A stretch of DNA of 64,000 nucleotides from Bacillus sp. AZ43. GTDB taxonomy: Bacteria; Actinomycetota; Actinomycetes; Mycobacteriales; Geodermatophilaceae. Numbering within the stretch: position 1 is the first letter of the stretch; every line of letters begins with the position of its first letter. The stretch is from positions 1 through 64,000 of the forward strand of contig SPQJ01000015.1 of assembly GCA_004570425.1 (NCBI GenBank). Reading direction: 5' to 3'. Under the pieces are notes generated by a model that ran no database searches, was not told where the DNA came from, and saw nothing but the letters and a program-made list of their open reading frames with translations. Below, piece by piece: positions 25,935-33,491 of this stretch. The position numbers were made by a program, and so were the translations under genes.

Positions 25935-26741
25935 CTACGGCGTCCGCGCTCCTAGTTCGTCCAGTCGGTGAAAGCCGTAGGCAACGAAGTCGTACGCGCA
26001 GAAATAGGCGTTGGCCACGTCTAAGAGTGATGGGCCGGTCACGAAAGTCCCCATGCCGTCGCCCAGCGGCGTCCGGTCGTGCTGCCGGGTGAGGATCGAC
26101 CAACCCAACGCGTGGGCGTCGCCGCTGCCTGCCTGCCAGAGCGCCGCCGTCTGCGCGGCCCGCACTTCATCACCGGTCCAAATCTCAGCATTCGCCTGAG
26201 TGATCGCGTCGGTCGTCTTCAGGCGACCGCGCGGCTTGCGGCTCTCGCGCAGCATGGCAACCTGCGCCGCTCGACCCTCGACGTGACGGATCTGATCCTC
26301 GTGCCGCTCCCGATCGACGGCATAGTTCCGCATGCCTTTCGCCCACCGGAGGTGATTCGCGTACCAGTCAGCGGCCACCGTGAGGCTTCGCCCCGTGCGG
26401 ACGTCGACGTGATCAGAGGTCAGTACCCATGAGGCGATCGCACCCCCGACGAGGGCTCCTCGCAGGAGGCTGAACGTAGCGATCGGGAAGAGGCCCGGCC
26501 GCGCGTCGGGATCGGGCGCATCGTTCGCCAGCCACCACGCGCGGAAGCCCTTCAGGTGATCCTGGGCTGCCACGAGGCCCTGCCACGCGATATCGGCGGT
26601 GGAGAGCCAAGGAAAAACGGCGTCATCCTCCGCGAGGGAACTTCCGGGCTCCGGTTCGAACGCCTCACGAACGCGGTCGCCCCAGAGGGTCAGCTGTGCG
26701 AACGAGTGACGGATCTGCGCTTCTAGGTTGGTCGCGGCCAC
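25935..26741 (-). CDS. helical protein of unknown function in a two-gene island unit
   Basis: 268 residues, predicted largely alpha-helical and soluble. The middle segment FSLLRGALVGGAIASWVLTS resembles, in style, actinobacterial hypothetical proteins with an LLRaAlE-like helix (DUF5677-type); this is only a resemblance. GTG 26741 lies seven bases after the stop of the HEPN-like gene on the same strand, so the two are almost certainly co-transcribed with the HEPN gene first. That arrangement would suit a toxin/antitoxin or defence pair, but no direct evidence shows it. Confidence 0.7.
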   Translation of the reverse strand: MAATNLEAQIRHSFAQLTLWGDRVREAFEPEPGSSLAEDDAVFPWLSTADIAWQGLVAAQDHLKGFRAWWLANDAPDPDARPGLFPIATFSLLRGALVGGAIASWVLTSDHVDVRTGRSLTVAADWYANHLRWAKGMRNYAVDRERHEDQIRHVEGRAAQVAMLRESRKPRGRLKTTDAITQANAEIWTGDEVRAAQTAALWQAGSGDAHALGWSILTRQHDRTPLGDGMGTFVTGPSLLDVANAYFCAYDFVAYGFHRLDELGARTP

Positions 26742-26748
26742 GGGCGGT

Positions 26749-27609
26749 TCACCCCGTCCCTTCGTTCGGCGTCAGCCGGGCCGAGATCTGGTCGATAATG
26801 AGGACTCCCACGCTAGTCAGGAGTCGGCGATCCGCCTCCGCTTCCTCGGGCGTAGCCGTCAGATCCGAACCTGGCTGCATGCCATGACGCCGCCCGTACT
26901 CCGCCGACGCCCTGCCATTGTTGTGAACAATCAGATTCCGACGATCACGCAGCTGTTGTAGTCGCGCAAAGTCGATGGTTGGACTACCTTGCACGTCCAC
27001 CTTGAACGACTTGGCAAGGTACTCCAACTGAGCCTCCAAGCTCCCGTACATGAGACTTAGCACTCGGCGACGCGCGAGTTCTTCTATGAGATCTTCGCGG
27101 GAGGGATAGTTCAAGGCCTCGCTATAGGTGAGGGTGGCGTTCGTCCTGAGGGCGTCTGGACGCGACCGGAACACCGTCATGAGCACGTCGGACAACAGCC
27201 CGTCGAAGAGGGAGAATGAATGCGACAGGGCCATGTTGAGCAGCATTTGCGGATGGGTGTCGTATAGCTGTCGATGCTGGCGCACTACATCCTGAAGGAA
27301 GCCCAGACTCTCCATGTCTAGTCTGAGGCTGAGTGAACCGTCAGCGTTGCGTTCGACAGATGGCACTTCCTCATCGCTGGGCACCTCGAGGGCCTGCGGC
27401 GACTCAACCACCTCGACAAGTCGGTCAACCTCGCCCTTGTTCTGCGAGATGGACTTGAGTGACTCGCCCACGAACACTTCCAAGGCGCGACAGGCTTCTT
27501 TGTACTTCGCCGCGAGCGTTCGTAGATCGCCTTGCAAAGGATCGGGCTTGCGGCCTTGGTCAGCTTCTGTCGACACGCGATCGTTGTCCCGTCGTTCCAT
27601 CGGTCCCAT
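26749..27609 (-). CDS. HEPN-domain protein (RiboL-PSP-HEPN-like), putative ribonuclease
   Basis: 286 residues from ATG 27609; ATG 27600 is equally possible. The N-terminal third is charged and coiled-coil-like (LRTLAAKYKEACRALEVFVG). The C-terminal part has the pattern of HEPN proteins: ALSHSFSLFDGLLSDVLMTV, then EELARRRVLSLMYGSLEAQL, then LQQLRDRRNLIVHNNGRASA. The segment RNLIVH fits the HEPN catalytic signature R-x4-6-H. Family members act as RNases in toxin-antitoxin, abortive infection and CRISPR contexts, but some are inactive. Domain assignment is by eye. It is followed by the helical gene seven bases on. Confidence 0.7.
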   Translation of the reverse strand: MGPMERRDNDRVSTEADQGRKPDPLQGDLRTLAAKYKEACRALEVFVGESLKSISQNKGEVDRLVEVVESPQALEVPSDEEVPSVERNADGSLSLRLDMESLGFLQDVVRQHRQLYDTHPQMLLNMALSHSFSLFDGLLSDVLMTVFRSRPDALRTNATLTYSEALNYPSREDLIEELARRRVLSLMYGSLEAQLEYLAKSFKVDVQGSPTIDFARLQQLRDRRNLIVHNNGRASAEYGRRHGMQPGSDLTATPEEAEADRRLLTSVGVLIIDQISARLTPNEGTG

Positions 27610-28246
27610 TGGCAAGACGATGTCCGCTACGCAACCCACACCCGCGGCCGACCACCGGGCGCGCGGTGCGAGTGCCGCCGGGCATGAGGGTGGAGGCATG
27701 ACGAGCGCCGGGCGTAGCCCGGCGTACTTGACTTGAAGAAGCAACATAACTCGTAGAGCCTCTGCGCTCCGTCCTTCGTTCACCTTCCTCCTGGCGTCCT
27801 CCCCATAGGTGCGGGTGCAGGGCTGGGGGGAGTCGGTCAAGGGCGCGTAGCGGCGGGGCGGACCCTTGACCGGCGGAGGACGGGCCGAAGACTGCGCCGC
27901 CGGGGTGGGCGCTTCCTGGCCACGGGCTGTTACTCGGGCGGTGGTTTGACGACGTGTCGGTTGGCCTGACACAGTCCGTGGCGCGAGACCGGCTCTCTGG
28001 TTTGCCACCGCGCCAGGGACATAGACACGAGCGGGTTGCCACCCCACCGGGCACGATCATGATTGCCCGGATGCCTGAGGCCGTGCCGGTAGATGAGATG
28101 ACGCGGAAGCCGCTTTAGACCGGGGCAGTGATTCCCCGGGGGCGGCAGGTGGCTAGGCCCCTCGTTTCGTTACGTGGCTCTAGCTGACCCGTGATCGTCG
28201 CGCGTGGGGCTGACATTCCCTGTCGGCTCGTCTCCGGGATCGTCTC
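27610..28246. other. gene-free stretch with three inverted repeats (candidate origin/regulatory region)
   Basis: No convincing gene in about 640 bases between the HEPN-like gene and the Rep gene. It holds CGCCGGGC-GTA-GCCCGGCG at 27706-27724; CGGTCAAGGG (27834-27843) with CCCTTGACCG (27863-27872); an imperfect 20-base palindrome at 28049-28068; and CCGGGG/CCCCGG at 28120-28139. Rolling-circle elements keep their double-strand origin as a hairpin near rep, so one of these could be the nick site. The stretch must also hold the promoters of the HEPN unit and of rep. Confidence 0.5.
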
Positions 28247-28999
28247 TTGCCTGTTCGTGTTCCTCCGGTGCCGCCGCGTGCGGCCTGGCAACTCTCGCTC
28301 TATCCCACCGCCGGTGAGGCTGGCGGCTGCTTCCGGGCCCCTCGTCAGCCGATCCGAGATTGGGTGCCCGGACGCCCAGCCGCTGATCCGGAACGCGCCC
28401 GAAGTGAAGCGGCTCGGCGTGCTCGGGCCAGGGTCCGCCGGTACTGCGCGGGCAACCTGCTCAACCGGTTCGGCACCCTGACCTACGCCGGTAGCGGGTG
28501 CCACGATCCTGCGCAGCTACGCGCTGATCTCGCCGCGTTCTTCCGTGCGCTGCGGACCGCTCTCGGTGGTCAGCCGTTGCCGTATGTCTGGGTGCCGGAG
28601 TGGCACAAGACAGACCACGGCCTGCACGCCCATTTCGCGCTGTGTCGCTACGTCAACTACCGGCTGATCCGGTCCACCTGGGGCCACGGCAACATCTCCA
28701 TCAAGCTGCTGTCAGACCTGCCGGTCGGCTCGTCCAAGCGGGACGAGGCACGGCGCGCGGCGGGGTACCTGTCGAAGTACGTCAGCAAGACCTTCGATGC
28801 GCCGCATCTGTTCGGCCGTCACCGCTACGACGTCGCTCAAGGGTTCCAGCCTCCGGTCCGGCGGTTGGCCGGTCGCAGCGCTGAAGACGTGCTCGACCAG
28901 GCGTGCGCGGTCATGGATTCCGAGCCAGTCCGCTCATGGTCCTCAGCGCAGGTCGAGGACTGGGACCGGCCACCGGCGGTGTGGTTCGCATGGGCGTGA
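28247..28999 (+). CDS. HUH-superfamily rolling-circle replication initiator-like protein
   Basis: Up to 250 residues; the 5' end is uncertain and TTG 28247 is only the most upstream possibility. Rep motif 1 is FGTLTYAG (about 75-82). The metal-binding HUH motif is HGLHAHFAL (His127/His129). The tyrosine motif is AAGYLSKYVSKTF (Tyr174 and Tyr178). The end VDVAQGF-like RYDVAQGFQPPVRR and WSSAQVEDWDRPPAVWF is typical of Rep-like proteins on actinobacterial integrative elements. It would nick and rejoin element DNA. The first 60 residues look poorly conserved, so a shorter start is likely. Confidence 0.78.
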   Translation: MPVRVPPVPPRAAWQLSLYPTAGEAGGCFRAPRQPIRDWVPGRPAADPERARSEAARRARARVRRYCAGNLLNRFGTLTYAGSGCHDPAQLRADLAAFFRALRTALGGQPLPYVWVPEWHKTDHGLHAHFALCRYVNYRLIRSTWGHGNISIKLLSDLPVGSSKRDEARRAAGYLSKYVSKTFDAPHLFGRHRYDVAQGFQPPVRRLAGRSAEDVLDQACAVMDSEPVRSWSSAQVEDWDRPPAVWFAWA

Positions 29000-29256
29000 C
29001 CCCGGAACAGGTCGCGGCCTGGCTCGCGGCTTCCTGCGCTGAACAGGGCCTGTCGGTCCAGGTCACTGATCCGCATGTCCTCGCGGACGTGGTGGCGCTG
29101 TTGTCGGCACAGGGCGGCTCCGGACCCGCGCGGAGCGCGGGGAGGGGGCGGCCTGCGGAGGCCTCAGACCCGCCAGACGGCTCGGACTCGGGCCGGGTCC
29201 AGGGCGCGACTGCCGCTCTGTCCGGGGTCGACGATGCCGTGGTCGAGGATCGCTGA
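28990..29256 (+). CDS. small protein after Rep, function unknown
   Basis: 88 residues from ATG 28990, overlapping the last ten bases of the Rep gene. The first half forms a compact helical unit (MGVTPEQVAAWLAASCAEQG, LADVVALLSAQGG); the rest is polar and disordered. Its last 93 bases overlap, tail to tail, the 3' end of the serine recombinase on the other strand. Translational coupling to Rep supports it as real. No family recognised. Confidence 0.55.
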   Translation: MGVTPEQVAAWLAASCAEQGLSVQVTDPHVLADVVALLSAQGGSGPARSAGRGRPAEASDPPDGSDSGRVQGATAALSGVDDAVVEDR

Positions 29257-30564
29257 AACGATCGCCGCCTGGCGGGTGAGGTTCAGGGTCGGCCACTGGT
29301 CGCGTAGCTGGCTGCCGTTGCCGGGCAGACCGGCCAGGGCATCGGTTTGCGTCATGGTCCGAAGCTGTCGCTGCCGCTCGTTCTTCCGGCGCTCAATCGG
29401 TTCACGCGCCACCCGCCACTCCCGGGCGCTGATCTCCTGCTTCCCGAACATGTCCGCGAGCTCGTCCAGCTGACTCTGATCGGCGGCCAGACCGTCGCTG
29501 AGCGCGGCGGCGAGGCTGTCCCCGTCCTTGCCACTCATCGCATCGGCCAGAGCTGGGCTGTCCAGTCGCTGCAGGATCGCCTCGGTCAGCATCTGCTCGA
29601 GCGGCTCGGCCGTGACGGTCAGGCGACCGCAGCCCCCGCCGTGGTCGGGACCGGAGATGCAGACGTACCGGCGACGGTCGCCTCGCGGGGAGGAGTAGAG
29701 CTTGCCTCCGCACTTCCCGCAGCGCAGCAGCCCGGACAGCAGGTAACGGCGCGGGCTGCGTCGGCCGGTGACTGCCTGGTCAGCCATGCGGGCCAGGACG
29801 CGGTCCCGCTGCGCGGGGGTAATGATCGCGTCCCAGATCGCTGGCCCGATGATCTCGCCGTGGTGCTCCCGCAGTCCGGCGATGCGGCCGGATTTGAGCA
29901 CCCCGCGCAGGGACGGACTGTGCCACTGGACGCCGGTGGTGGTCCGGACCCCGTTGTCCTCCAGCCACATGCACAGTGAGCGCAGGCTTTCGCCGGCCAG
30001 GTAGCGGGCGACGAGCTGTCGGATGATCTCGGCCTCGTCCTGGCGGACGGTGATGCGGTCGTTCTCGTAGCCAAACGGCCGCCGGTTGCCCCCGTGCGGT
30101 CGCCCTTCGGCGGCGTTGGCCTGCATCTTGCGCATCACCCGTGCAGATCGGCGCCCAGACTCCTTCGCCGCCCATGCCGCGAACATCCGGGCCATGAATA
30201 GGCCGTCGTCGTTCCCTAGGTCGATGTCCACGGTCACCGTGGCCAGCTCCCGGACACCGGCAGCCTGACAGGTCTCGGCGAACTGCTCTAGCTCCATAGG
30301 CCGTCGGGTGAGTCGATCGAGGTTGTAGACCACGACCGCGTCGCGGAGGCCGTCGCGCAGATCGGCCACCATCCGCTTGTAGGCGGGGCGCGCCTTCCCG
30401 CTGTAGGCAGACAGGTCGTTGTCGACGTACTCCTCCGCGACAGTCCAGCCTCTGTCGGCGGCAAGCTTCCGACAGTCCTCCAACTGGCGCCCAACTCCCA
30501 GTCCGGTGCCGTCATGGTCGCTACTGATCCGCGCGTAGATCGCGGCGCTGCGGACTGGCGACAT
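29164..30564 (-). CDS. large serine recombinase (site-specific integrase)
   Basis: 466 residues. A resolvase-type catalytic domain carries the nucleophile serine in AAIYARISSDHDGTG (Ser14 or 15), a later arginine in YNLDRLTRRPMELEQF and the long E helix. A recombinase domain (PFGYENDRITVRQDEAEIIR) follows, then a zinc ribbon with CGKCGGKL, YVCISG and GGGCGRL, and a coiled-coil-rich C-terminus. Such enzymes integrate and excise elements between att sites usually next to the gene, so the attachment site is expected in 30565-30590. ATG 30564. It is convergent with the Rep operon. Confidence 0.95.
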   Translation of the reverse strand: MSPVRSAAIYARISSDHDGTGLGVGRQLEDCRKLAADRGWTVAEEYVDNDLSAYSGKARPAYKRMVADLRDGLRDAVVVYNLDRLTRRPMELEQFAETCQAAGVRELATVTVDIDLGNDDGLFMARMFAAWAAKESGRRSARVMRKMQANAAEGRPHGGNRRPFGYENDRITVRQDEAEIIRQLVARYLAGESLRSLCMWLEDNGVRTTTGVQWHSPSLRGVLKSGRIAGLREHHGEIIGPAIWDAIITPAQRDRVLARMADQAVTGRRSPRRYLLSGLLRCGKCGGKLYSSPRGDRRRYVCISGPDHGGGCGRLTVTAEPLEQMLTEAILQRLDSPALADAMSGKDGDSLAAALSDGLAADQSQLDELADMFGKQEISAREWRVAREPIERRKNERQRQLRTMTQTDALAGLPGNGSQLRDQWPTLNLTRQAAIVSAILDHGIVDPGQSGSRALDPARVRAVWRV

Positions 30565-30583
30565 GGGGGCAGACTAGCGATGG

Positions 30584-30795
30584 GTGGGTAACCTGTGCTG
30601 CCTGTGCCGCACCCACCACCGGCCCGAGACCTTCGCCCGCGACTGGCGCTTCGAGCTCAGCCCGACGGCACGCTGCAGGTCACCACCCCGTCCGGGATCA
30701 CCCGCACCACCCGGCCACCGGGCCTGCGCCTCGCGCACCACCAGCCGGCGCTGCCCGCACCACCGCCACCACCGCAGGAACCCCCGCCGGTCTAG
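30584..30795 (+). pseudogene. 3' remnant of a 13E12/DUF222-type HNH endonuclease gene
   Basis: The C-terminal HNH core GNLCCLCRTHHRPETFARDW is read in one frame to about 30660. The family's following segment DGTLQVTTPSGITRTTRPPG continues in another frame to the stop at 30793-30795. A one-base loss near 30661 (AGC CC GAC where AGC CCC GAC is expected) explains the shift. The N-terminal DUF222 part is missing and is not found near menG. The fragment is therefore dead, cut at the junction with the island. Confidence 0.75.
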
Positions 30796-30805
30796 CGTTC
30801 GGTGC

Positions 30806-31150
30806 ATGCCCGTGGACCTGTTCGCCGGCCTGCCCGTCACGGACTACCAGCGCGCGCTCTCCTGGTACGAGCGGCTCCTCGGCTCGGAGCCGGGTTTCGT
30901 GCCCAACGACGTGGAGGCGGTGTGGGAGCTGGCCGAGCACCGGTACCTGTTCATCGAGGTGCGGCCCGAGCACGCCGGCCACGCGATGCACACGGTGTTC
31001 GTGGACGACCTCGACGACCGGGTGCGCGGCATCACCGACCGGGGGATCGAGCCCGTCCAGCGGGAGACGTACGGCAACGGCGTGCGGAAGGTGACCTACC
31101 GCGATCCCGACGGCAACGAGATCGGCTTCGGCGGCGCCCCCGCCGGTTGA
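30806..31150 (+). CDS. VOC (glyoxalase-fold) family protein
   Basis: 114 residues from ATG 30806, one vicinal-oxygen-chelate unit. It has the usual start PVTDYQRALSWYERLLGSEP, the middle ELAEHRYLFIEVR and the end YGNGVRKVTYRDPDGNEIGF. The metal-ligand glutamate near the C-terminus (NEIGF) is present, but no histidine is seen at the first ligand position, so it may not be a metalloenzyme. Substrate unknown. It lies just past the HNH remnant and is a normal-composition chromosomal gene. Confidence 0.85.
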   Translation: MPVDLFAGLPVTDYQRALSWYERLLGSEPGFVPNDVEAVWELAEHRYLFIEVRPEHAGHAMHTVFVDDLDDRVRGITDRGIEPVQRETYGNGVRKVTYRDPDGNEIGFGGAPAG

Positions 31151-31189
31151 GGGGTTCCGGGCCGGGGGAGCCGGTCGTAGCGTCGCTCC

Positions 31190-31333
31190 ATGACCGTGCC
31201 GCCCTCCCCGCAGCCGCCGTCGCCCTCCCCGTCGCCCACTGATCCGGTCCCGCCACCCGAGCCCGCGCCCTACCCCACGCCGGACCCGGGCGACCCCCTC
31301 GCGCCGCCGCCGACGGGACCCCAGCCCGTCTGA
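31190..31333 (+). CDS. 47-residue proline-rich ORF (uncertain)
   Basis: ATG 31190 opens a frame in which nearly half of the residues are proline (MTVPPSPQPPSPSPSPTDP and so on to GPQPV). It ends 12 bases before the phosphoribosyltransferase start. Such short Pro/Ser ORFs occur in these genomes as separate genes. Compositional bias could also keep the frame open by chance. No signal peptide or family. Confidence 0.35.
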   Translation: MTVPPSPQPPSPSPSPTDPVPPPEPAPYPTPDPGDPLAPPPTGPQPV

Positions 31334-31345
31334 CCGCCTGTCCCC

Positions 31346-32017
31346 GTGTCCCGCTCGCGCTTCGCCGACCGGGCGGCAGCCGGTCGCGCCCTGGGCGCCG
31401 TCGTGGCCGAGCAGGCCGGCCTCGCCGCGGGGGACCGGTCCGTGGTCCTCGGCCTGCCGCGCGGGGGAGTGGTCGTCGCGGTCGAGGTGGCCGCGACGCT
31501 CGGGACGCCGCTCGACGTCCTCGTCGTCCGCAAGCTCGGCCTGCCGGCCCAACCCGAGCTCGCCATGGGAGCCATCGCGGCCGTGGGTGACTCCGTCGAG
31601 ACCGTGCGGGTCGATTCGGTGATCGTGTCGGCCGGCGTCGACGACGTGACCTTCGCGGCGGTGCGGGACCGCGAGCTCGTCGAGCTGCGCCGGCGCGAGC
31701 ACGCCTACCGCGCCGGTCGGCCCGCGCTGGACGTCGCCGGCCGGCAGGTCCTCCTCGTGGACGACGGACTGGCGACCGGCGCCACCATGCGTGCTGCCGT
31801 CCGGGCCGCCCGGGGCGCCGGCGCGGCGGTCGTCACCGTGGCGGTCCCGATCGGCTCGCCGCGCGCCGTCGCCGCGCTCGCCCCGCTCGCCGACGGCGTG
31901 GTCTGCCCGGCCGCGCCCGAGGACTTCCGCTCCGTGGGGCAGGCCTACCGCGACTTCGGCCAGACGTCCGACGACGAGGTGCGCCGGGCCTTGTCGGAGC
32001 GCCGCAGCGACATGTGA
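31346..32017 (+). CDS. phosphoribosyltransferase family protein
   Basis: 223 residues. The PRPP-binding loop is RQVLLVDDGLATGATMRAAV (near residue 135). The N-terminal half LGLPRGGVVVAVEVAATLG and VLVVRKLGLPAQPELAMGAI is typical of the stand-alone family sometimes fused to dienelactone-hydrolase-like domains. The hood region DDVTFAAVRDRELVELRRRE is helical. Substrate base unknown. GTG 31346. It lies directly upstream of the Rex-operator promoter, and its end is about 70 bases from that site. Confidence 0.85.
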   Translation: MSRSRFADRAAAGRALGAVVAEQAGLAAGDRSVVLGLPRGGVVVAVEVAATLGTPLDVLVVRKLGLPAQPELAMGAIAAVGDSVETVRVDSVIVSAGVDDVTFAAVRDRELVELRRREHAYRAGRPALDVAGRQVLLVDDGLATGATMRAAVRAARGAGAAVVTVAVPIGSPRAVAALAPLADGVVCPAAPEDFRSVGQAYRDFGQTSDDEVRRALSERRSDM

Positions 32018-32064
32018 CGAAGCCCACCGGCGGGGGTCGCTGTCAGCTTGGTCACACCCGGGCC

Positions 32065-32102
32065 TAGACTCGGAACTGCCGACTTTGTGAACCAATTCAC
32101 AA
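32065..32102 (+). promoter_or_regulatory. perfect Rex operator with promoter, ahead of the reductase-nuo block
   Basis: TTGTGAACCAATTCACAA at 32085-32102 is an exact copy of the published Rex operator consensus TTGTGAA-N4-TTCACAA. A -10-like TAGACT lies at 32065-32070, so transcription would begin near 32077 and the operator would cover about +8 to +25, a repressing position. It sits 21 bases before the reductase ATG. In Streptomyces Rex controls nuo and other respiratory operons. Control here is inferred from the exact match and the rex gene in this window. Confidence 0.88.
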
Positions 32103-32123
32103 GCACCGACGGAGGAGCGCCGC

Positions 32124-33404
32124 ATGCCCGGCACGACCCCAGCACCGCTCGGCGCCGCCGCGCGCGCTGACGTGGTCGTGGTCGGCGCCGGACCCGCCGG
32201 GTCGAGCGCCGCCTGGTGGCTGGCGCGGGCCGGCCTCGACGTCGTCGTCCTCGAGAAGGCCGCCTTCCCGCGCGAGAAGGTCTGCGGTGACGGGCTCACC
32301 CCCCGCGGCGTGAAGGCCCTCGACGACATGGGTGTCGACACCTCCGGCTGGGTCCGGCACGCCGGCCTGCGGGTGCACGGGGGCGGCCGGGTCGTCGAGG
32401 TCGACTGGCCGCGGCTGACGCACTGGCCGCACCACAGCCTGGTCTGCCGCCGCAGCGAGCTGGACGCCCGCCTGGCCGACCACGCCCGGGCGGCCGGCGC
32501 GCGTGTGCACACCGAGGTCACGGTCACCGAACCGCTGCTCGACGAGGCCGGCCGCGTCGCCGGCGTGCGCTTCACCGCCGGCCCCGACCGCGAGCCGGGG
32601 CTGGTCACCGCCCGCCTCGTCGTCTCGGCCGAGGGCGTGTCGGGCCGGCTGGCCAAGGCGCTCGGTCTGGCCCGCCGGGAGGACCGCCCGCTGGGGGTCG
32701 CCGTCCGGCGCTACGTCGAGAGCCCGCGCAGCTCCGACCGCTACCTCGACATCTCCTTCGACCTCGCCCCCGGCGGGCCCACGGCCGAGTCGATGCCGGG
32801 GTACGGCTGGATCTTCGGGATGGGCGACGGCACGGCCAACGTGGGGTTCGGCCTGCTCGACACCCGCCGGGCCGAGGGGGGTGACCACCGGGCGGTGCTC
32901 CGCCGCTGGCTGGACACCTTCCCCGCCGAGGACCGGCTCGGCGAGGAGCACGCCGTCACGCCGCTGCGCGGCGCCGGGCTGCCCATGGCCCTGCACCGGC
33001 AGCCCGCCTACACCCGTGGCCTGCTGCTGACCGGGGACGCCGCCGGCACGGTCAACCCGTTCAACGGCGAGGGCATCAGCTACGCCATGGAGACCGGCCG
33101 CATGGCGGCCGAGACCGCGGCGGAGGCGCTCGCCGCGCCCGCGGGGCTCGGGAGGGAGCGGGTCCTGCGCCGCTACCCCGAGCGCCTCAAGGAGGCCTAC
33201 GGCCGGCACCACCGCCTCGGCGTCGGCTTCCTCGCGCTGCTCCGCCGTCCGGACGTCGTCCGGTTCGCCACCGCGCACGGCCTTCCGCGGCCGGCCCTGG
33301 TGGACGCGGCGCTCCGGCTGATGGGCAACCTCAGCGACGGCCGGGACGGCGACGCCGTCGACCGCGCCATCGCCGTCCTCACCCGTCTGGCCCCGGCGGT
33401 CTGA
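32124..33404 (+). CDS. geranylgeranyl reductase family flavoprotein (MenJ-like)
   Basis: 426-residue FAD enzyme that saturates isoprenoid double bonds. The FAD motif is VGAGPAGSSAAWWLA near residue 18, then CGDGLTPRGVKALDDMGVDT, the family's substrate-side motif PGYGWIFGMGDGTANVGFG, and the second FAD motif LLLTGDAAGTVNPFNGEGIS. In mycobacteria the homologue MenJ reduces one double bond of the menaquinone tail. The setting, between menaquinone genes and complex I, supports the same role. ATG 32124 follows the perfect Rex box. It may be co-transcribed with nuo; 87 bases separate it from nuoA. Confidence 0.9.
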   Translation: MPGTTPAPLGAAARADVVVVGAGPAGSSAAWWLARAGLDVVVLEKAAFPREKVCGDGLTPRGVKALDDMGVDTSGWVRHAGLRVHGGGRVVEVDWPRLTHWPHHSLVCRRSELDARLADHARAAGARVHTEVTVTEPLLDEAGRVAGVRFTAGPDREPGLVTARLVVSAEGVSGRLAKALGLARREDRPLGVAVRRYVESPRSSDRYLDISFDLAPGGPTAESMPGYGWIFGMGDGTANVGFGLLDTRRAEGGDHRAVLRRWLDTFPAEDRLGEEHAVTPLRGAGLPMALHRQPAYTRGLLLTGDAAGTVNPFNGEGISYAMETGRMAAETAAEALAAPAGLGRERVLRRYPERLKEAYGRHHRLGVGFLALLRRPDVVRFATAHGLPRPALVDAALRLMGNLSDGRDGDAVDRAIAVLTRLAPAV

Positions 33405-33441
33405 CATGCGCCGACCGACCGCCGCCGACACGCTCCGTGAG

Positions 33442-33463
33442 CGTTCCGTTTCTGCACGGAACG
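33442..33463. promoter_or_regulatory. 8-bp inverted repeat upstream of nuoA
   Basis: CGTTCCGT (33442-33449) and ACGGAACG (33456-33463) form a perfect inverted repeat with a 6-base spacer, in the only sizeable gap (87 bases) between the reductase and nuoA. It could be an operator for an unknown dimeric regulator, or a weak stem that lowers read-through. It does not match the Rex consensus. Confidence 0.45.
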
Positions 33464-33491
33464 TGACCGGCCTCACCGTAGGGTGCCGCTG

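Larger units (their letters stand above)
24706..30583. mobile_element. genomic island with HUH replication protein and large serine recombinase
   Basis: Between menG and a broken HNH gene, base composition drops and codon use changes: the first gene alone carries two TTA codons, otherwise scarce here. The right end is well placed: the serine recombinase starts at 30564 and, about 20 bases further, sequence turns into the middle of a truncated HNH gene. The left end is less certain, somewhere in 24706-24915. Contents: a membrane protein, a two-gene minus-strand unit with a HEPN-like protein, a HUH Rep protein, a small protein and the recombinase. No direct repeat marking the ends was found by eye. 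It may be one element or two abutting ones. Confidence 0.7.

Noticed and set aside
33441-33491. Second Rex box before nuoA
   Set aside because: The inverted repeat there (CGTTCCGT/ACGGAACG) does not fit TTGTGAA-N4-TTCACAA.
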